Shown piece by piece: positions 1-8,783 of a DNA stretch of 64,000 bases. The notes under the pieces are model-generated. The model did not search any database and had not been told where the DNA came from. It saw nothing but the letters and a program-made list of their open reading frames with translations. Where the stretch lies: contig JAGZIN010000010.1 in NCBI GenBank assembly GCA_018366195.1, forward strand, positions 1-64,000. Direction: 5' to 3'. Each line of letters starts with the position of its first letter. The first letter of the stretch is position 1. Made by a program: the position numbers and the translations under genes. The DNA is from Butyricicoccus pullicaecorum. GTDB lineage: Bacteria; Bacillota; Clostridia; Oscillospirales; Butyricicoccaceae.

Positions 1-3000
1 TCATCAATCTTAGATGCTACGTCTGCTACGTTGTAAATGTCGTTTGCAGAATCGCCGTCATTGCGGATATCAGACTTACGGACATCTGATGCCTCTGCTA
101 CCTTGATATCCGGATTGCCGTCAAAGCCATCTACTACAGAAGCCTTGCCTACGTAAGCGCCGGTATGCTTGGTCGGCTTGCCGTCAATCAGATAGTAGGT
201 TGCATCGCTGGTGAAGTCTGCTGCCTTCTGCTCATTCTTGGTATCCATAGAAATGAAGTTGTCTTCATTAGCATAGATTGCGGAGCCCTCGAAGACAGAC
301 ATCCAGCTGCCTTCCTTCACGTCTGCAACAACCTTACGAGATACCTGATAGTAATCACCAATTACTACGTTTTCGTAGTTGACACCGGCCGGCTTCGCCT
401 CAGGCTTAGCATTAGGCTCAGCTGCTGCGCCATCATTGTCAGTCTTCTCGTCCATGAACAGAACACCGGTCAGCTTGCCATCTGCATTGGTGGTAATTTC
501 TGCGTAAGCGCCGTTCTTGTTCAGGTAATCCTTCAGACTAGAACCTGCCATCAGACCATTCTTGATATCCTCAGTACGGCTGCCAACAGAGTAAGACTTT
601 GTGCTTGTCTTGTTGGTGTACTCCAGTACGGATACAACATCATCAAAGCTGGTCTTTTCAACAGAGGACAGGGTCTCTACCTTGCCGTTTGTTGCAACAT
701 CAATAGAAACAACGTCGTTCTTGTCGTAGGATACATTGGTAACCAGACCAACCTTGGTAGAACCAGCGTTGAACTTGTTGAAGTTGTTCACGCCCAGTAC
801 TGCTGCGTTGATATCCTTGTTGTCATCTGCATCAATCGCAACCTTAGAATTGCTGTCACCAATCCAGCTCTTAGTAGCACTAGTATGTCCATCCAGAACT
901 GCAGGCTCAGTCTCATTGCTCTTAGCCTTAATGTCCGGAATGTCTGCCTGCTTCACGACCAGAACATCATCCTCATCTACCTTGAGGTTCACATTTCCGT
1001 GTACATCAACGCCGCTCACTGCCTGAATATAATCGTTGTAGTTATCATGTGCCTTCACAGCAAAAATTACCTTTGCATCCTTCAATGCATAAGATGTCTT
1101 GCCACCCAGAGTCAGACGGTCATTCTTCGAAACGTACTCATAATCGTTTGCCTTGTTGTCTGCCTTGGAAGCATCAATCACAGATTCCATCTTGGTGATG
1201 CGTCCATCTGCGTCCTTCCAGTACTTGTAGACGTTACCTACAACAACCTTCTCATTGAATTCATGGGTACCCTTATCGTAACCATCAGCAAACTTAGAAG
1301 AACCATTAATGCGCAGGTCAGATACAACCTCTACATTCTTCTCAACCTTGTTGTCAGAAGTCAGAATCTTCAGCGCGCCGAGCTTCGGACGAGCGCCGTC
1401 TTCACCATCATCGGTATCGAGAACCATCATGTAGTTCGAAGACTCGGTTGCGTAGTCAGAGTATACGATGAAGCCGTTACGGTTCATGTACAGAGCAAAC
1501 TCAGTGCCCAGCTCTTCCTCGTCAAAGTCAATGTACTTGGTCGGATTTGCCGGAACAATGGTGTCAGCCTTGTCATTGTTCTGTGCCAGCTGCTTGGTCT
1601 CGCCGTTGAAGGTCAGAACCAGATTGCTCTTGGTGGATACCTTATCCAGCTCCTGATTCTCTGCATCTACAACAGTTGCGGTTGCGGTAACAACTTCGCA
1701 CTTCTCGCCCTTGTCGTAAGCGGTCTTATAAGTAACCTCGAGAATGTCGCCTTCCTTCACGCCCTCCGGAGCTACAAACTTCACCTTGTAGTTCTTCTCG
1801 TCGTTCAGGCCATCGAGCTTCCATGTCTGGGTCTCAGCACCGGTCTGAGTTTCCTCATCGCCGTCCTTTGTGCTGGACTTCATGGAAGTAACGGTCAGGC
1901 GCTTGGAGTTTGCGGACTCTACCTTGAAGTAGTTTGCCTCGTCAACAACAATCCAGTCGATGTTGCCATCGGAATCCCAGTCCATCAGCTTGTACTGAGC
2001 GCCGTCACGAATGTTCAGAGCCTTCTCTACATTCTTATCCTTGTCCACGGACTCGCCGTTGTACTTTTCACTGGACAGATAAGTAGTCTGAGTGGTCTCG
2101 GTGGTGTTCTTTGCAGAAACATTCTTTGCATTGTCTGCTACAGAGCCCAGATCCAGCTTGCTCTCGCCCAGCTCGATGGTGCCGTTGTCAGACTTTGCGT
2201 CAGCCTTGGAAGCATCATAGTCATACTTGGTCTGACCCTTTACGGTCTTGATTGCCTTGATGTTCCACTCGTCGGAGTAAACGAACTTGCCTTCGCCCTT
2301 CTCCCAAGTTGGTGTGCCGTGCTTGCCTTCGCCCCACAGCTCTACCTGATAGCCCTTCAGCGCATCAGCGTCACCCTCATACTTGAAGGAGTACGGAACA
2401 TACTTGGTGCCGTTTGCAGCCTTTACATCAGACTCGTAGATATCGGTGGTATCGTCATTAATCGGGTAAGCCAGAACGCGGCCTTCTGCCTTCTTGTCTG
2501 CACCAACGATAACCCATGTATGAGCCTTGCAGTTTGTCAGAGTCACTTCATCGTCTTCCTTGCCGCTGAAGGTACCCAGTGCTGCACGATCCAGACCCCA
2601 AACAGACTCAGCCAGAGTCGGGTACTTCTCAACGGAAGTGCCATGGGTGGTGTTGATCATCTTAGCGCCCTTTGCGTAATCCACGAACATTGCGTTGTAG
2701 ATAACCTGAGCGTCCTCACCGCGCAGAGCGTCGGTGTTTGCCATCATTTCAGTATCCTGACGCAGACCGATTGCATTTGCAACAGTCATGTAGGAGAACG
2801 GATAACCCTGCTTTACGTCCGGAGTCTCATAGCCCAGTGCACGAACCATCATGGTCAGGAATTCCTGGTCATTGATTGCACGGTTCGGCTCGAACTTGCC
2901 GTTGCCAACACCAACTGTGATGCCGTTTGCAACACAGTAGCCGATAGCAGAATCCTGCCAAGAGCCCTTTACAACGTCGGTGAAGTTCTGTGCACCGCCG

Positions 3001-3254
3001 AAGTTGGATACGTTCGGGTCACCGGTCAGCAGACGAGCAATCAGAGCACAAGCCTCTGCACGGGTAATGGTTTCTTCCGGGTGGTACTTGCCGTCGGTCT
3101 TACCCTGGATAATACCCAGATCAGACAGCATGGTAATTGCCTCGGAGAACTCGGAGCCTGGCTGGACATCCTCGTAAACCTTTGCGCTTGCGAACATGGT
3201 AAATGTGCAAGCGAAAGCCAGTACCATAGCAAGAACCTTCTTCAGATTCTTCAT
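1..3254 (-). CDS. SLH-domain surface (S-layer-like) protein, 3' end cut by window edge
   Basis: At least 1,084 residues are encoded. The start is the ATG whose complement ends at 3254, 9 nt after an AGGAGG. Residues 1-24 form a signal peptide (Lys-rich start, Leu/Ala-rich core, ending ASA). Two SLH domains follow at about 25-80 and 92-150; these bind secondary cell-wall polymer and anchor proteins to the wall. The rest is a long Lys/Asp/Thr/Val-rich region with repeated short beta-like stretches and no enzymatic motif I recognise, as in S-layer proteins. A promoter and a short leader lie just upstream. It is the next gene downstream of another SLH protein, separated by a terminator. A plus-strand frame of more than 1,000 codons across the same DNA is only an antisense shadow. 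Role as an abundant surface protein is inferred; SLH assignment is firm. Confidence 0.9.
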   Translation of the reverse strand, partial: MKNLKKVLAMVLAFACTFTMFASAKVYEDVQPGSEFSEAITMLSDLGIIQGKTDGKYHPEETITRAEACALIARLLTGDPNVSNFGGAQNFTDVVKGSWQDSAIGYCVANGITVGVGNGKFEPNRAINDQEFLTMMVRALGYETPDVKQGYPFSYMTVANAIGLRQDTEMMANTDALRGEDAQVIYNAMFVDYAKGAKMINTTHGTSVEKYPTLAESVWGLDRAALGTFSGKEDDEVTLTNCKAHTWVIVGADKKAEGRVLAYPINDDTTDIYESDVKAANGTKYVPYSFKYEGDADALKGYQVELWGEGKHGTPTWEKGEGKFVYSDEWNIKAIKTVKGQTKYDYDASKADAKSDNGTIELGESKLDLGSVADNAKNVSAKNTTETTQTTYLSSEKYNGESVDKDKNVEKALNIRDGAQYKLMDWDSDGNIDWIVVDEANYFKVESANSKRLTVTSMKSSTKDGDEETQTGAETQTWKLDGLNDEKNYKVKFVAPEGVKEGDILEVTYKTAYDKGEKCEVVTATATVVDAENQELDKVSTKSNLVLTFNGETKQLAQNNDKADTIVPANPTKYIDFDEEELGTEFALYMNRNGFIVYSDYATESSNYMMVLDTDDGEDGARPKLGALKILTSDNKVEKNVEVVSDLRINGSSKFADGYDKGTHEFNEKVVVGNVYKYWKDADGRITKMESVIDASKADNKANDYEYVSKNDRLTLGGKTSYALKDAKVIFAVKAHDNYNDYIQAVSGVDVHGNVNLKVDEDDVLVVKQADIPDIKAKSNETEPAVLDGHTSATKSWIGDSNSKVAIDADDNKDINAAVLGVNNFNKFNAGSTKVGLVTNVSYDKNDVVSIDVATNGKVETLSSVEKTSFDDVVSVLEYTNKTSTKSYSVGSRTEDIKNGLMAGSSLKDYLNKNGAYAEITTNADGKLTGVLFMDEKTDNDGAAAEPNAKPEAKPAGVNYENVVIGDYYQVSRKVVADVKEGSWMSVFEGSAIYANEDNFISMDTKNEQKAADFTSDATYYLIDGKPTKHTGAYVGKASVVDGFDGNPDIKVAEASDVRKSDIRNDGDSANDIYNVADVASKID

Positions 3255-3311
3255 AGGAATATTTCCTCCTTTTATTTTCGCGGGGGTCCCCCCACCTTTG
3301 AGTATGGATTT

Positions 3312-3340
3312 ATGATAACAGCGATGACATACAAAGTCAA
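3312..3340 (-). promoter_or_regulatory. Predicted sigma-A promoter of the SLH protein gene
   Basis: On the minus strand, -35 TTGACT (3335-3340) and -10 TATCAT (3312-3317) are 17 bp apart. Transcription would start near 3305, giving a leader of about 50 nt. That leader carries an odd G-run/C-run (3282-3293) before the ribosome binding site. Confidence 0.65.
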
Positions 3341-3403
3341 TGTTCCGCGGGGACACGTAACATAAGTGTAATATTACACCCCTCTTTTACGACAACAAAG
3401 AGT

Positions 3404-3435
3404 AAAAAATACGCCCTGTGATTACACAGAGCGTA
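3404..3435 (-). terminator. Rho-independent terminator of the WG/SLH gene
   Basis: The stem pairs 3410-3420 with 3425-3435 around a 4-nt loop, with one mismatch. On the minus strand it is followed by TTTTTT, 20 nt past the stop of the upstream minus-strand gene. Confidence 0.8.
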
Positions 3436-3454
3436 CGAAATGCACAAGTTTTAT

Positions 3455-5740
3455 TTACTTTTTGACAATTGACAGTAATATTTTGGCAAACTCCGCACGG
3501 GTGAACGCATCGGCGGGACGCAGACCGTTTTCATCGCCCTGTAACAAATGCGCCCGTACACAGATGGCAGCCGCACGGCGGCGGTTTTCGGGAATCTGCT
3601 CAAAATCCGGAAAACGGCTCAGATGCTGCACAACCTCCTGTGAGTCCATATCCCCGCCGTCCCGTTTTTGATAGGCGAGCACATTGGCAAGCAGCTGCAT
3701 GGCATCTGCACGGGTCATCACGGCTTCGGGGTTCAGCCAATAGGTGTCGAATCCCTCCAACAGTCCTGTTTCATAGATTGCACCAATCTCTGCGGCGTAC
3801 CATTTGCTTTGGTCGAGTCTGGGCATTGTGCCTTCCGGCAGCTTCAGCCCGCGGGCGATTGCCGCTGCCGCCTCACAGGTACGCAGAAAGGCGTCCGGTT
3901 GGAATCCGTTTTCATCTCCGGTCATCAGCCCGAGCCTTGCCGCCTCTGCCACATAAGGGAACGCCCAATGCTGATAGGGTACATCGGCATATACGGTGCC
4001 GGAAAATCCGGTCAGCGCCCGATAGCACGCCCCGTCCAAACGGATCGCCTCTGCCAACTGGTCAAAGGTCAGGTGCAGACTTTCCGCATAGGGCTGTGCG
4101 GTTCCGGCTGTTGTATGGGAGCGGAAAAAAGTGACACCGTCTTTGTCCATACGCGGCGAGCCATAATAAGGAATGGTCTGCGGGAGCAGTTTTGCTGTGA
4201 CCTCCAGCATTTTTTCGTTGAACAGGTCACGTTCTGCGGTATACCGTGCTCCTGTCACAAGGTCGATGCCAATCGAGCTGTTCCAGCCCGCAACTGCCTG
4301 TCCGGCATCGCTCGTGCCGCTTGCCCACACCACAAGCACCTGATTTTCGAGCGAAAATCCATAGGTTGCCCGAAGCGCTGTGCGGCTGGTTTCCCCACTT
4401 GGTCCCGCGGTGAAAAATTCACGCAGCGTATTATTGATACGGGTCTGCACGGCATCATTCTTCATGCCCGACAGCATGGGATACTCAATATACCAGCCAT
4501 ATTCCGTGCCGTCATCATTCATGCCCAAATACTTTTCATATACCTCGGTTGTGACCTTGATGCCGCCCTCCAACCGATATTCACGGACATTTTCATACAG
4601 CACCCGTCCGTTATACATATTGATAAACTGTGTCTTTCCGTTCCGCTGCACACAGGCAACCGTAGCGGCTACGATTTGTGGGTTTTCAATGCCGGTCACC
4701 TTTTTTTTCAGGCTGCCGGACGCATTGAAAAAGATAATATCTCCCTCCATTGTGTCATGCCACGAAATGCCGTACTGAAAGCCTTCAAAGCCTCCGGCAT
4801 AGGTTTCTGTGCGGTAAACCACCGCTCCGTCCTCATTGAGGACGGACGCACCCGCGTCCACGCCGCGCACCACATACAGCCCGCTTCCGAGATAGCTCAT
4901 ATAAGGATAGGTTGGCGCAAGCACCTCTGTTCCGGTGGTGTCCATCAGTCCCCAGTTGGTTCCCACCCGAATCATCGCACGGGAGCCTGTAAAGGGCTTG
5001 ATTTCCTGATAAGAATAGCTTGCCAGAAACCGCTTTTCCTTCACCGAATACAGCGCGTACTGCTTTGCGCTGTTGCGCAGAATAATCACGCCATCTTCAT
5101 AGATTTCCAAAGCCGCCGGATCGGTGCCGGGCGGCAATGCCGCCACCTCTCTGCCGTCTGTTCCGATTAAATGACAGTTATTTTGCAGGTCACGCACCAG
5201 CGCCTGCCCGCCGGAAAACTGCCCCGCCTCCAAATATACGGGCGCAATGACCGATGTGCCCTCTAAATCGACGTAGCCGTAACGGGTCTGTGTCCCCTCC
5301 CCCGTCCGCACGCACACACGCCCGTCCATCGGGAATCCCACCGCACCGGCATATTCCCCGATTCGGCTGCCGTTTGCATGAAAATATACCGTTCTATCGG
5401 CATAGCGGAACGCCGCAACCCCGTTTTCATACGCAACGGACTGCGGCGCACGCTGCCAGCCCGTCAAATTCTCGCCTTGTGCATCAATCAGCGCCGCCTC
5501 TCCCGAATCGTTATAGACCGCCGCAACGCCCGACGCATCAAACGGCTCTGCCGCACTGTATGTGCAGTCAATCACAATTTTTCCGTTTTCATTCATATAT
5601 CCCCAGTGCTCCACGCCGTCCATGCCCGTTTTGGGCACGGCAAACAAGGAGCCTGCCGGTACTGCTGCAAGCGCTGCCGATGTACATAAGACAAAAAACG
5701 CACAGATACACACCGCTGCACGTCCCAGCCTGCGAAACAT
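3455..5740 (-). CDS. Secreted WG-repeat / RsiV-like / SLH-domain protein
   Basis: 761 residues. The ATG at 5740 is chosen because GGAGG lies 9 nt upstream and a signal peptide follows (MFRRLGRAAV..., cleaved near ALA); the longer open frame has no ribosome site. Residues about 40-290 hold several WG-type repeats (GYMNENGKIVI, YGYVDLEGTSVI, WGLMDTTGTEVL). A central segment (about 390-570) starting at a YPMLSGMKNDAVQTRIN motif resembles the DUF4163/DUF3298 fold of RsiV and PdaC. The C-terminus carries SLH domains (about 580-760) that should attach it to the wall. The combination suggests an extracytoplasmic sensing or binding protein, but no ligand or enzyme activity can be read from the sequence. 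It has its own promoter and terminator. Confidence 0.85.
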   Translation of the reverse strand: MFRRLGRAAVCICAFFVLCTSAALAAVPAGSLFAVPKTGMDGVEHWGYMNENGKIVIDCTYSAAEPFDASGVAAVYNDSGEAALIDAQGENLTGWQRAPQSVAYENGVAAFRYADRTVYFHANGSRIGEYAGAVGFPMDGRVCVRTGEGTQTRYGYVDLEGTSVIAPVYLEAGQFSGGQALVRDLQNNCHLIGTDGREVAALPPGTDPAALEIYEDGVIILRNSAKQYALYSVKEKRFLASYSYQEIKPFTGSRAMIRVGTNWGLMDTTGTEVLAPTYPYMSYLGSGLYVVRGVDAGASVLNEDGAVVYRTETYAGGFEGFQYGISWHDTMEGDIIFFNASGSLKKKVTGIENPQIVAATVACVQRNGKTQFINMYNGRVLYENVREYRLEGGIKVTTEVYEKYLGMNDDGTEYGWYIEYPMLSGMKNDAVQTRINNTLREFFTAGPSGETSRTALRATYGFSLENQVLVVWASGTSDAGQAVAGWNSSIGIDLVTGARYTAERDLFNEKMLEVTAKLLPQTIPYYGSPRMDKDGVTFFRSHTTAGTAQPYAESLHLTFDQLAEAIRLDGACYRALTGFSGTVYADVPYQHWAFPYVAEAARLGLMTGDENGFQPDAFLRTCEAAAAIARGLKLPEGTMPRLDQSKWYAAEIGAIYETGLLEGFDTYWLNPEAVMTRADAMQLLANVLAYQKRDGGDMDSQEVVQHLSRFPDFEQIPENRRRAAAICVRAHLLQGDENGLRPADAFTRAEFAKILLSIVKK

Positions 5741-5783
5741 AATACACACCTCCGGTTTCGGTTCACACACCGCCTTTTCTTTT

Positions 5784-5813
5784 AGTATACCCTGCTCCCC
5801 CGCCTGCACACAA
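5784..5813 (-). promoter_or_regulatory. Predicted promoter of the WG/SLH gene
   Basis: On the minus strand, -35 TTGTGT (5808-5813) and -10 TATACT (5784-5789) have an 18-bp spacer. They lie about 45 bp upstream of the chosen start. Confidence 0.45.
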
Positions 5814-5937
5814 GAAGAACCGGAAAAATGAAACAAACTTGTAAAGTTCCGGCAGCTTTTCTGCCGAAATTTCCAGTTTTATCCACTTCCTTTCGGACTT
5901 TGCAGCGCATCGGACACACCTCGATTTTCTGCACATC

Positions 5938-5970
5938 AAAAAATCAGGCGTCCCGCTCGTGCAGGACGCC
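5938..5970 (-). terminator. Terminator downstream of nadE
   Basis: The inverted repeat GGCGTCC/GGACGCC (5947-5953 with 5964-5970) is followed on the minus strand by TGATTTTTT. It starts about 15 nt after the nadE stop. Confidence 0.8.
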
Positions 5971-5984
5971 CACAAAATCAAAGC

Positions 5985-7901
5985 TTAGGCATCTAAATTT
6001 TCTGCTTCACGCAGCCATACTTCACTGACCGCATCGGAAGGCATACGCCAATCCCCACGGGGAGACAGCGCAACCGAACCGACCTTTGGACCGTCCGGCA
6101 GACAGGAACGCTTGAACTGCTGCTGAAAAAACCGCTTGATAAAGGTAACCAGCCATTTTTTGATAACAGTCTTGTCATACAGCCCTTCAAATGCACGCAC
6201 GGCAATGCGGTATATCTTGCGCGGCGGATAGCCAAACCGCAGCATATAATATAGGAAAAAATCATGCAGCTCATACGGTCCAACCAGTTCTTCTGTCTTT
6301 TGACTGATTTTTCCGTCTTTTGGCGGCAAAAGCTCAGGAGAAACCGGCGTACCCAGTACATCGAGCAGAATTTCACGCAGTCCCTCCGGCGCACGCTCTG
6401 CCTCAAACGCGGTCAGATAGCGCACGAGGGTCTTGGGAACGGAAGCGTTGACCCCATACATGGACATGTGATCGCCGTTATAGGTCGCCCAGCCCAACGC
6501 AAGCTCGGACAAATCTCCGGTTCCAATCACCAGCCCGCCCTGCTGATTGGCAATATCCATCAACAAATAGGTGCGCTGACGCGCCTGTGCATTTTCAAAG
6601 GTCACATCTAGCTTGTCTGGGTCATGCCCAATGTCCGCAAAATGCTGTTCGACTGCCGCCTTGATATCAATGCAGCGCAGGCTGGTTCCATACGCCAGTG
6701 CCAGCTGCTCCGCATTGGATTTTGTGCGCTGGGTCGTGCCGAAGCACGGCATGGTGACGGTTTGGATACGAGAACGCTCCCAGCCCAACAAATCAAAGGC
6801 ATGGACGGTGACAATGAGCGCCAGCGTAGAGTCCAGACCACCCGAAAGCCCAATCACTGCCGTTTTTGCACGGGTATGGCGCAGACGTGATGCCAGCCCT
6901 GCCACCTGTATCTGCAAGATTTCTTCACAGTGCTCGGCAAGCTCCGTTTTGTCTGACGGGACAAACGGCAGCTGTGCAAAGCGGCGTGTCAGGCTGACCT
7001 CATACAACGGCAAATCGAACCAGATATCCGTCATTTGATTTTGTGTCTGCCCAAAGGTATTCATACGGCGGCGCTCATAGGACAAGCGCCCCAAGTCCAG
7101 CTCGCTGGAAAGGAGTCCGGTGGTAAATCGCTCGGACTCGCACAGCACCGAACCATTCTCACAAATCAGATTGTGTCCGGCAAACACAAGGTCTTGTGTG
7201 GACTCTCCCATACCAGCATCTGCATACAGATAACCACACGCCAAGCGTCCGGACTGACCAGCAACAATCTGGCGGCGATAAGCCGCCTTGCCCACAAGCT
7301 CCGAGGAAGCCGACAGGTTGACCATCACCGTAGCACCCGCCTGCACCAGACGGACAGAGGGCGGCTGCAGAACCCATAAATCCTCACAGATTTCACAGCC
7401 CAAAACCAGCTCTGGCATATTGCGGCAGCGGAACAGCAAATCCGTTCCCATGGGAACCTCCTGATGGCACAGCTGTATCATACGGGTTTTCATGCCTGCA
7501 CCAGAGGCAAAGTGGCGCATCTCATAAAACTCGCTATAATTCGGCACATTTTGCTTGGGAATCACACCAAGGATTTTTCCCTTGTAACAAATTGCTGCGC
7601 AGTTATACAGGGCATTGTCCAGCCGCACCGGAAGCCCCACCGCAAACACCAGCGCAAACCGTGCGCTGCACTGCAAAATACGTGTCAGCCCTTCCTCGGC
7701 AGCATCGAGAAGCGCTTGCTGCAAGAATAAATCCCCACAAGTGTAGCCTGTCAGTACAAGCTCTGGAAATACACAGAGCGAAATCCCCTGTTCGGCAGCC
7801 TCTGCAATCAGTTCTTCCACCCGGGCTGTATTATAGGCACAGTCTGCGACCCGAATCCGCGGTGTCGCAGCGGCAACTTTCAAAAATCCTTCTTTCATCA
7901 T
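5985..7901 (-). CDS. nadE: Glutamine-dependent NAD(+) synthetase
   Basis: 638 residues, the usual size for the two-domain enzyme that amidates nicotinic-acid adenine dinucleotide to NAD+ using glutamine and ATP. The N-terminal nitrilase-type glutaminase (about 1-290) shows the Glu (VFPELVLTGY), Lys (VIPKQNVPNY) and Cys (LGCEICEDLW) regions of the catalytic triad. The C-terminal synthetase has the PP-loop GLSGGLDSTLAL and the GTGDLSELALGW segment. Two adjacent ATG codons (7899-7901 and 7896-7898) follow GGAGG at 5 or 8 nt; either may be used. A longer open frame upstream lacks support. The gene ends with its own terminator and appears monocistronic. Cytoplasmic, final step of NAD synthesis. 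Confidence 0.96.
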   Translation of the reverse strand: MMKEGFLKVAAATPRIRVADCAYNTARVEELIAEAAEQGISLCVFPELVLTGYTCGDLFLQQALLDAAEEGLTRILQCSARFALVFAVGLPVRLDNALYNCAAICYKGKILGVIPKQNVPNYSEFYEMRHFASGAGMKTRMIQLCHQEVPMGTDLLFRCRNMPELVLGCEICEDLWVLQPPSVRLVQAGATVMVNLSASSELVGKAAYRRQIVAGQSGRLACGYLYADAGMGESTQDLVFAGHNLICENGSVLCESERFTTGLLSSELDLGRLSYERRRMNTFGQTQNQMTDIWFDLPLYEVSLTRRFAQLPFVPSDKTELAEHCEEILQIQVAGLASRLRHTRAKTAVIGLSGGLDSTLALIVTVHAFDLLGWERSRIQTVTMPCFGTTQRTKSNAEQLALAYGTSLRCIDIKAAVEQHFADIGHDPDKLDVTFENAQARQRTYLLMDIANQQGGLVIGTGDLSELALGWATYNGDHMSMYGVNASVPKTLVRYLTAFEAERAPEGLREILLDVLGTPVSPELLPPKDGKISQKTEELVGPYELHDFFLYYMLRFGYPPRKIYRIAVRAFEGLYDKTVIKKWLVTFIKRFFQQQFKRSCLPDGPKVGSVALSPRGDWRMPSDAVSEVWLREAENLDA

Positions 7902-8113
7902 TCGTTCCTCCATTCGGGAAATCCTTGTGCGTATCAAAAGATGCACCATTGACGAGAATCCGGCGTGCACCTATTGCGTTGAACATCGGCATCGAACCAT
8001 ACCGATTGCTTTTCCATGCACGTTTTCTTTCATTATACCAAAGATGCAAGCAGCAATCCATATCCATATCAAACCTTGCGTTCTTTTTACACGCACCGCA
8101 CAAAGCGGGTTTG

Positions 8114-8599
8114 TCAATGTGCTGTGTCGTCCTCCAGCAGACGCGCAAGCGCCTGTGTCAGCGCCTCCCTTGAGGTTGCCGTTTTATGCTGCTGAAAGGA
8201 CTTGACCTGACGAAAAATCGTTTCTGTATCAATTGCCTGTATGAGCGCATCGGCACTCTCTTTGAGTCCTGTCAGTTCGCTTTTGGTCAGCCGTCCCAGC
8301 ATCTGCTCCAAACTGCGGTTGAGCGCTTCATATTGCCGCGTCAGCTCTCCCAGCTCCTGCCTTGCCGCCTCACTCATGGCGATTCTCGGCTGCTCCGTTT
8401 TTTTCTCCGGTGCAGGCTTCACCGATGTACTATCCACACCAAAAAAATCTGCAATGCGCTTTTTGGTTGCAGCAGATACCGAAATAACCCCATTTTCCCA
8501 TTGCGAAATTAAGCTGCGGGAGACACCTGTTTTCTGGCTCAGCTGCTGCTGGGTCAGTCCAGCGCGCTCGCGCAGCCCCTTGAGTTCATTGCCCTCCAC
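8114..8599 (-). CDS. XRE-family transcriptional regulator
   Basis: 161 residues with a GTG start placed 8 nt after AGGAGG. Residues 5-60 form a Cro/CI-type helix-turn-helix (LRERAGLTQQQLSQKTGVSRSLISQWENG). The C-terminal 90 residues are helical and polar with no recognised ligand domain. The upstream DNA is dense in TTGACA/TGTCAA and TGTTTGAC-type repeats, including a perfect inverted repeat 50 bp before the start, which is a plausible autoregulatory operator. No neighbouring gene tells what else it controls: nadE lies downstream on the same strand with about 210 bp between, and a long gene-free stretch lies upstream. Confidence 0.85.
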   Translation of the reverse strand: MEGNELKGLRERAGLTQQQLSQKTGVSRSLISQWENGVISVSAATKKRIADFFGVDSTSVKPAPEKKTEQPRIAMSEAARQELGELTRQYEALNRSLEQMLGRLTKSELTGLKESADALIQAIDTETIFRQVKSFQQHKTATSREALTQALARLLEDDTAH

Positions 8600-8647
8600 A
8601 CGCGGTTCCTCCTTTGTTCTGCTTTGTTCTTTTCTATCTTACCTTGT

Positions 8648-8664
8648 TTGACATTGTTTGTCAA
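8648..8664. promoter_or_regulatory. Candidate operator of the XRE regulator
   Basis: A perfect inverted repeat TTGACA-TTGTT-TGTCAA lies 48 bp upstream of the regulator's GTG. The spacing and position suit a Cro/CI-type dimer. The binding protein is inferred. Confidence 0.45.
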
Positions 8665-8687
8665 TGTTCTGTTGTTGTTCAGACCGA

Positions 8688-8783
8688 TTGACATTTATGT
8701 TTATTCTTTCTAAACATATTTGAACATCATGTTATATTGTTTGACATTTATTGACATTTATGTTCAAACATCGTCAAACATCC
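8688..8783. repeat. Cluster of TTGACATTTA / TCAAACATC short repeats
   Basis: TTGACATTTA occurs at 8689-8698 and in tandem at 8741-8750 and 8751-8760. The related inverted words TTCAAACATC and GTCAAACATC follow within 25 bp. Together with 8648-8664 they make a dense array upstream of the XRE gene that could be further operator copies. Confidence 0.5.

Noticed and set aside
165..3365. Plus-strand open frame of 1,066 codons across the SLH gene
   Set aside because: It is the antisense of a minus-strand gene with signal peptide, two SLH domains, promoter and ribosome site. Its translation is Cys/Leu/Val-rich without domain structure and arises from codon bias.
3668..5170. Plus-strand 500-codon frame
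   Set aside because: Antisense shadow of the WG/SLH gene; no ribosome site or motif.
5820..5940. Possible small gene between the WG/SLH gene and nadE
   Set aside because: Short frames only, no ribosome site; the gap is explained by promoter and terminator signals.
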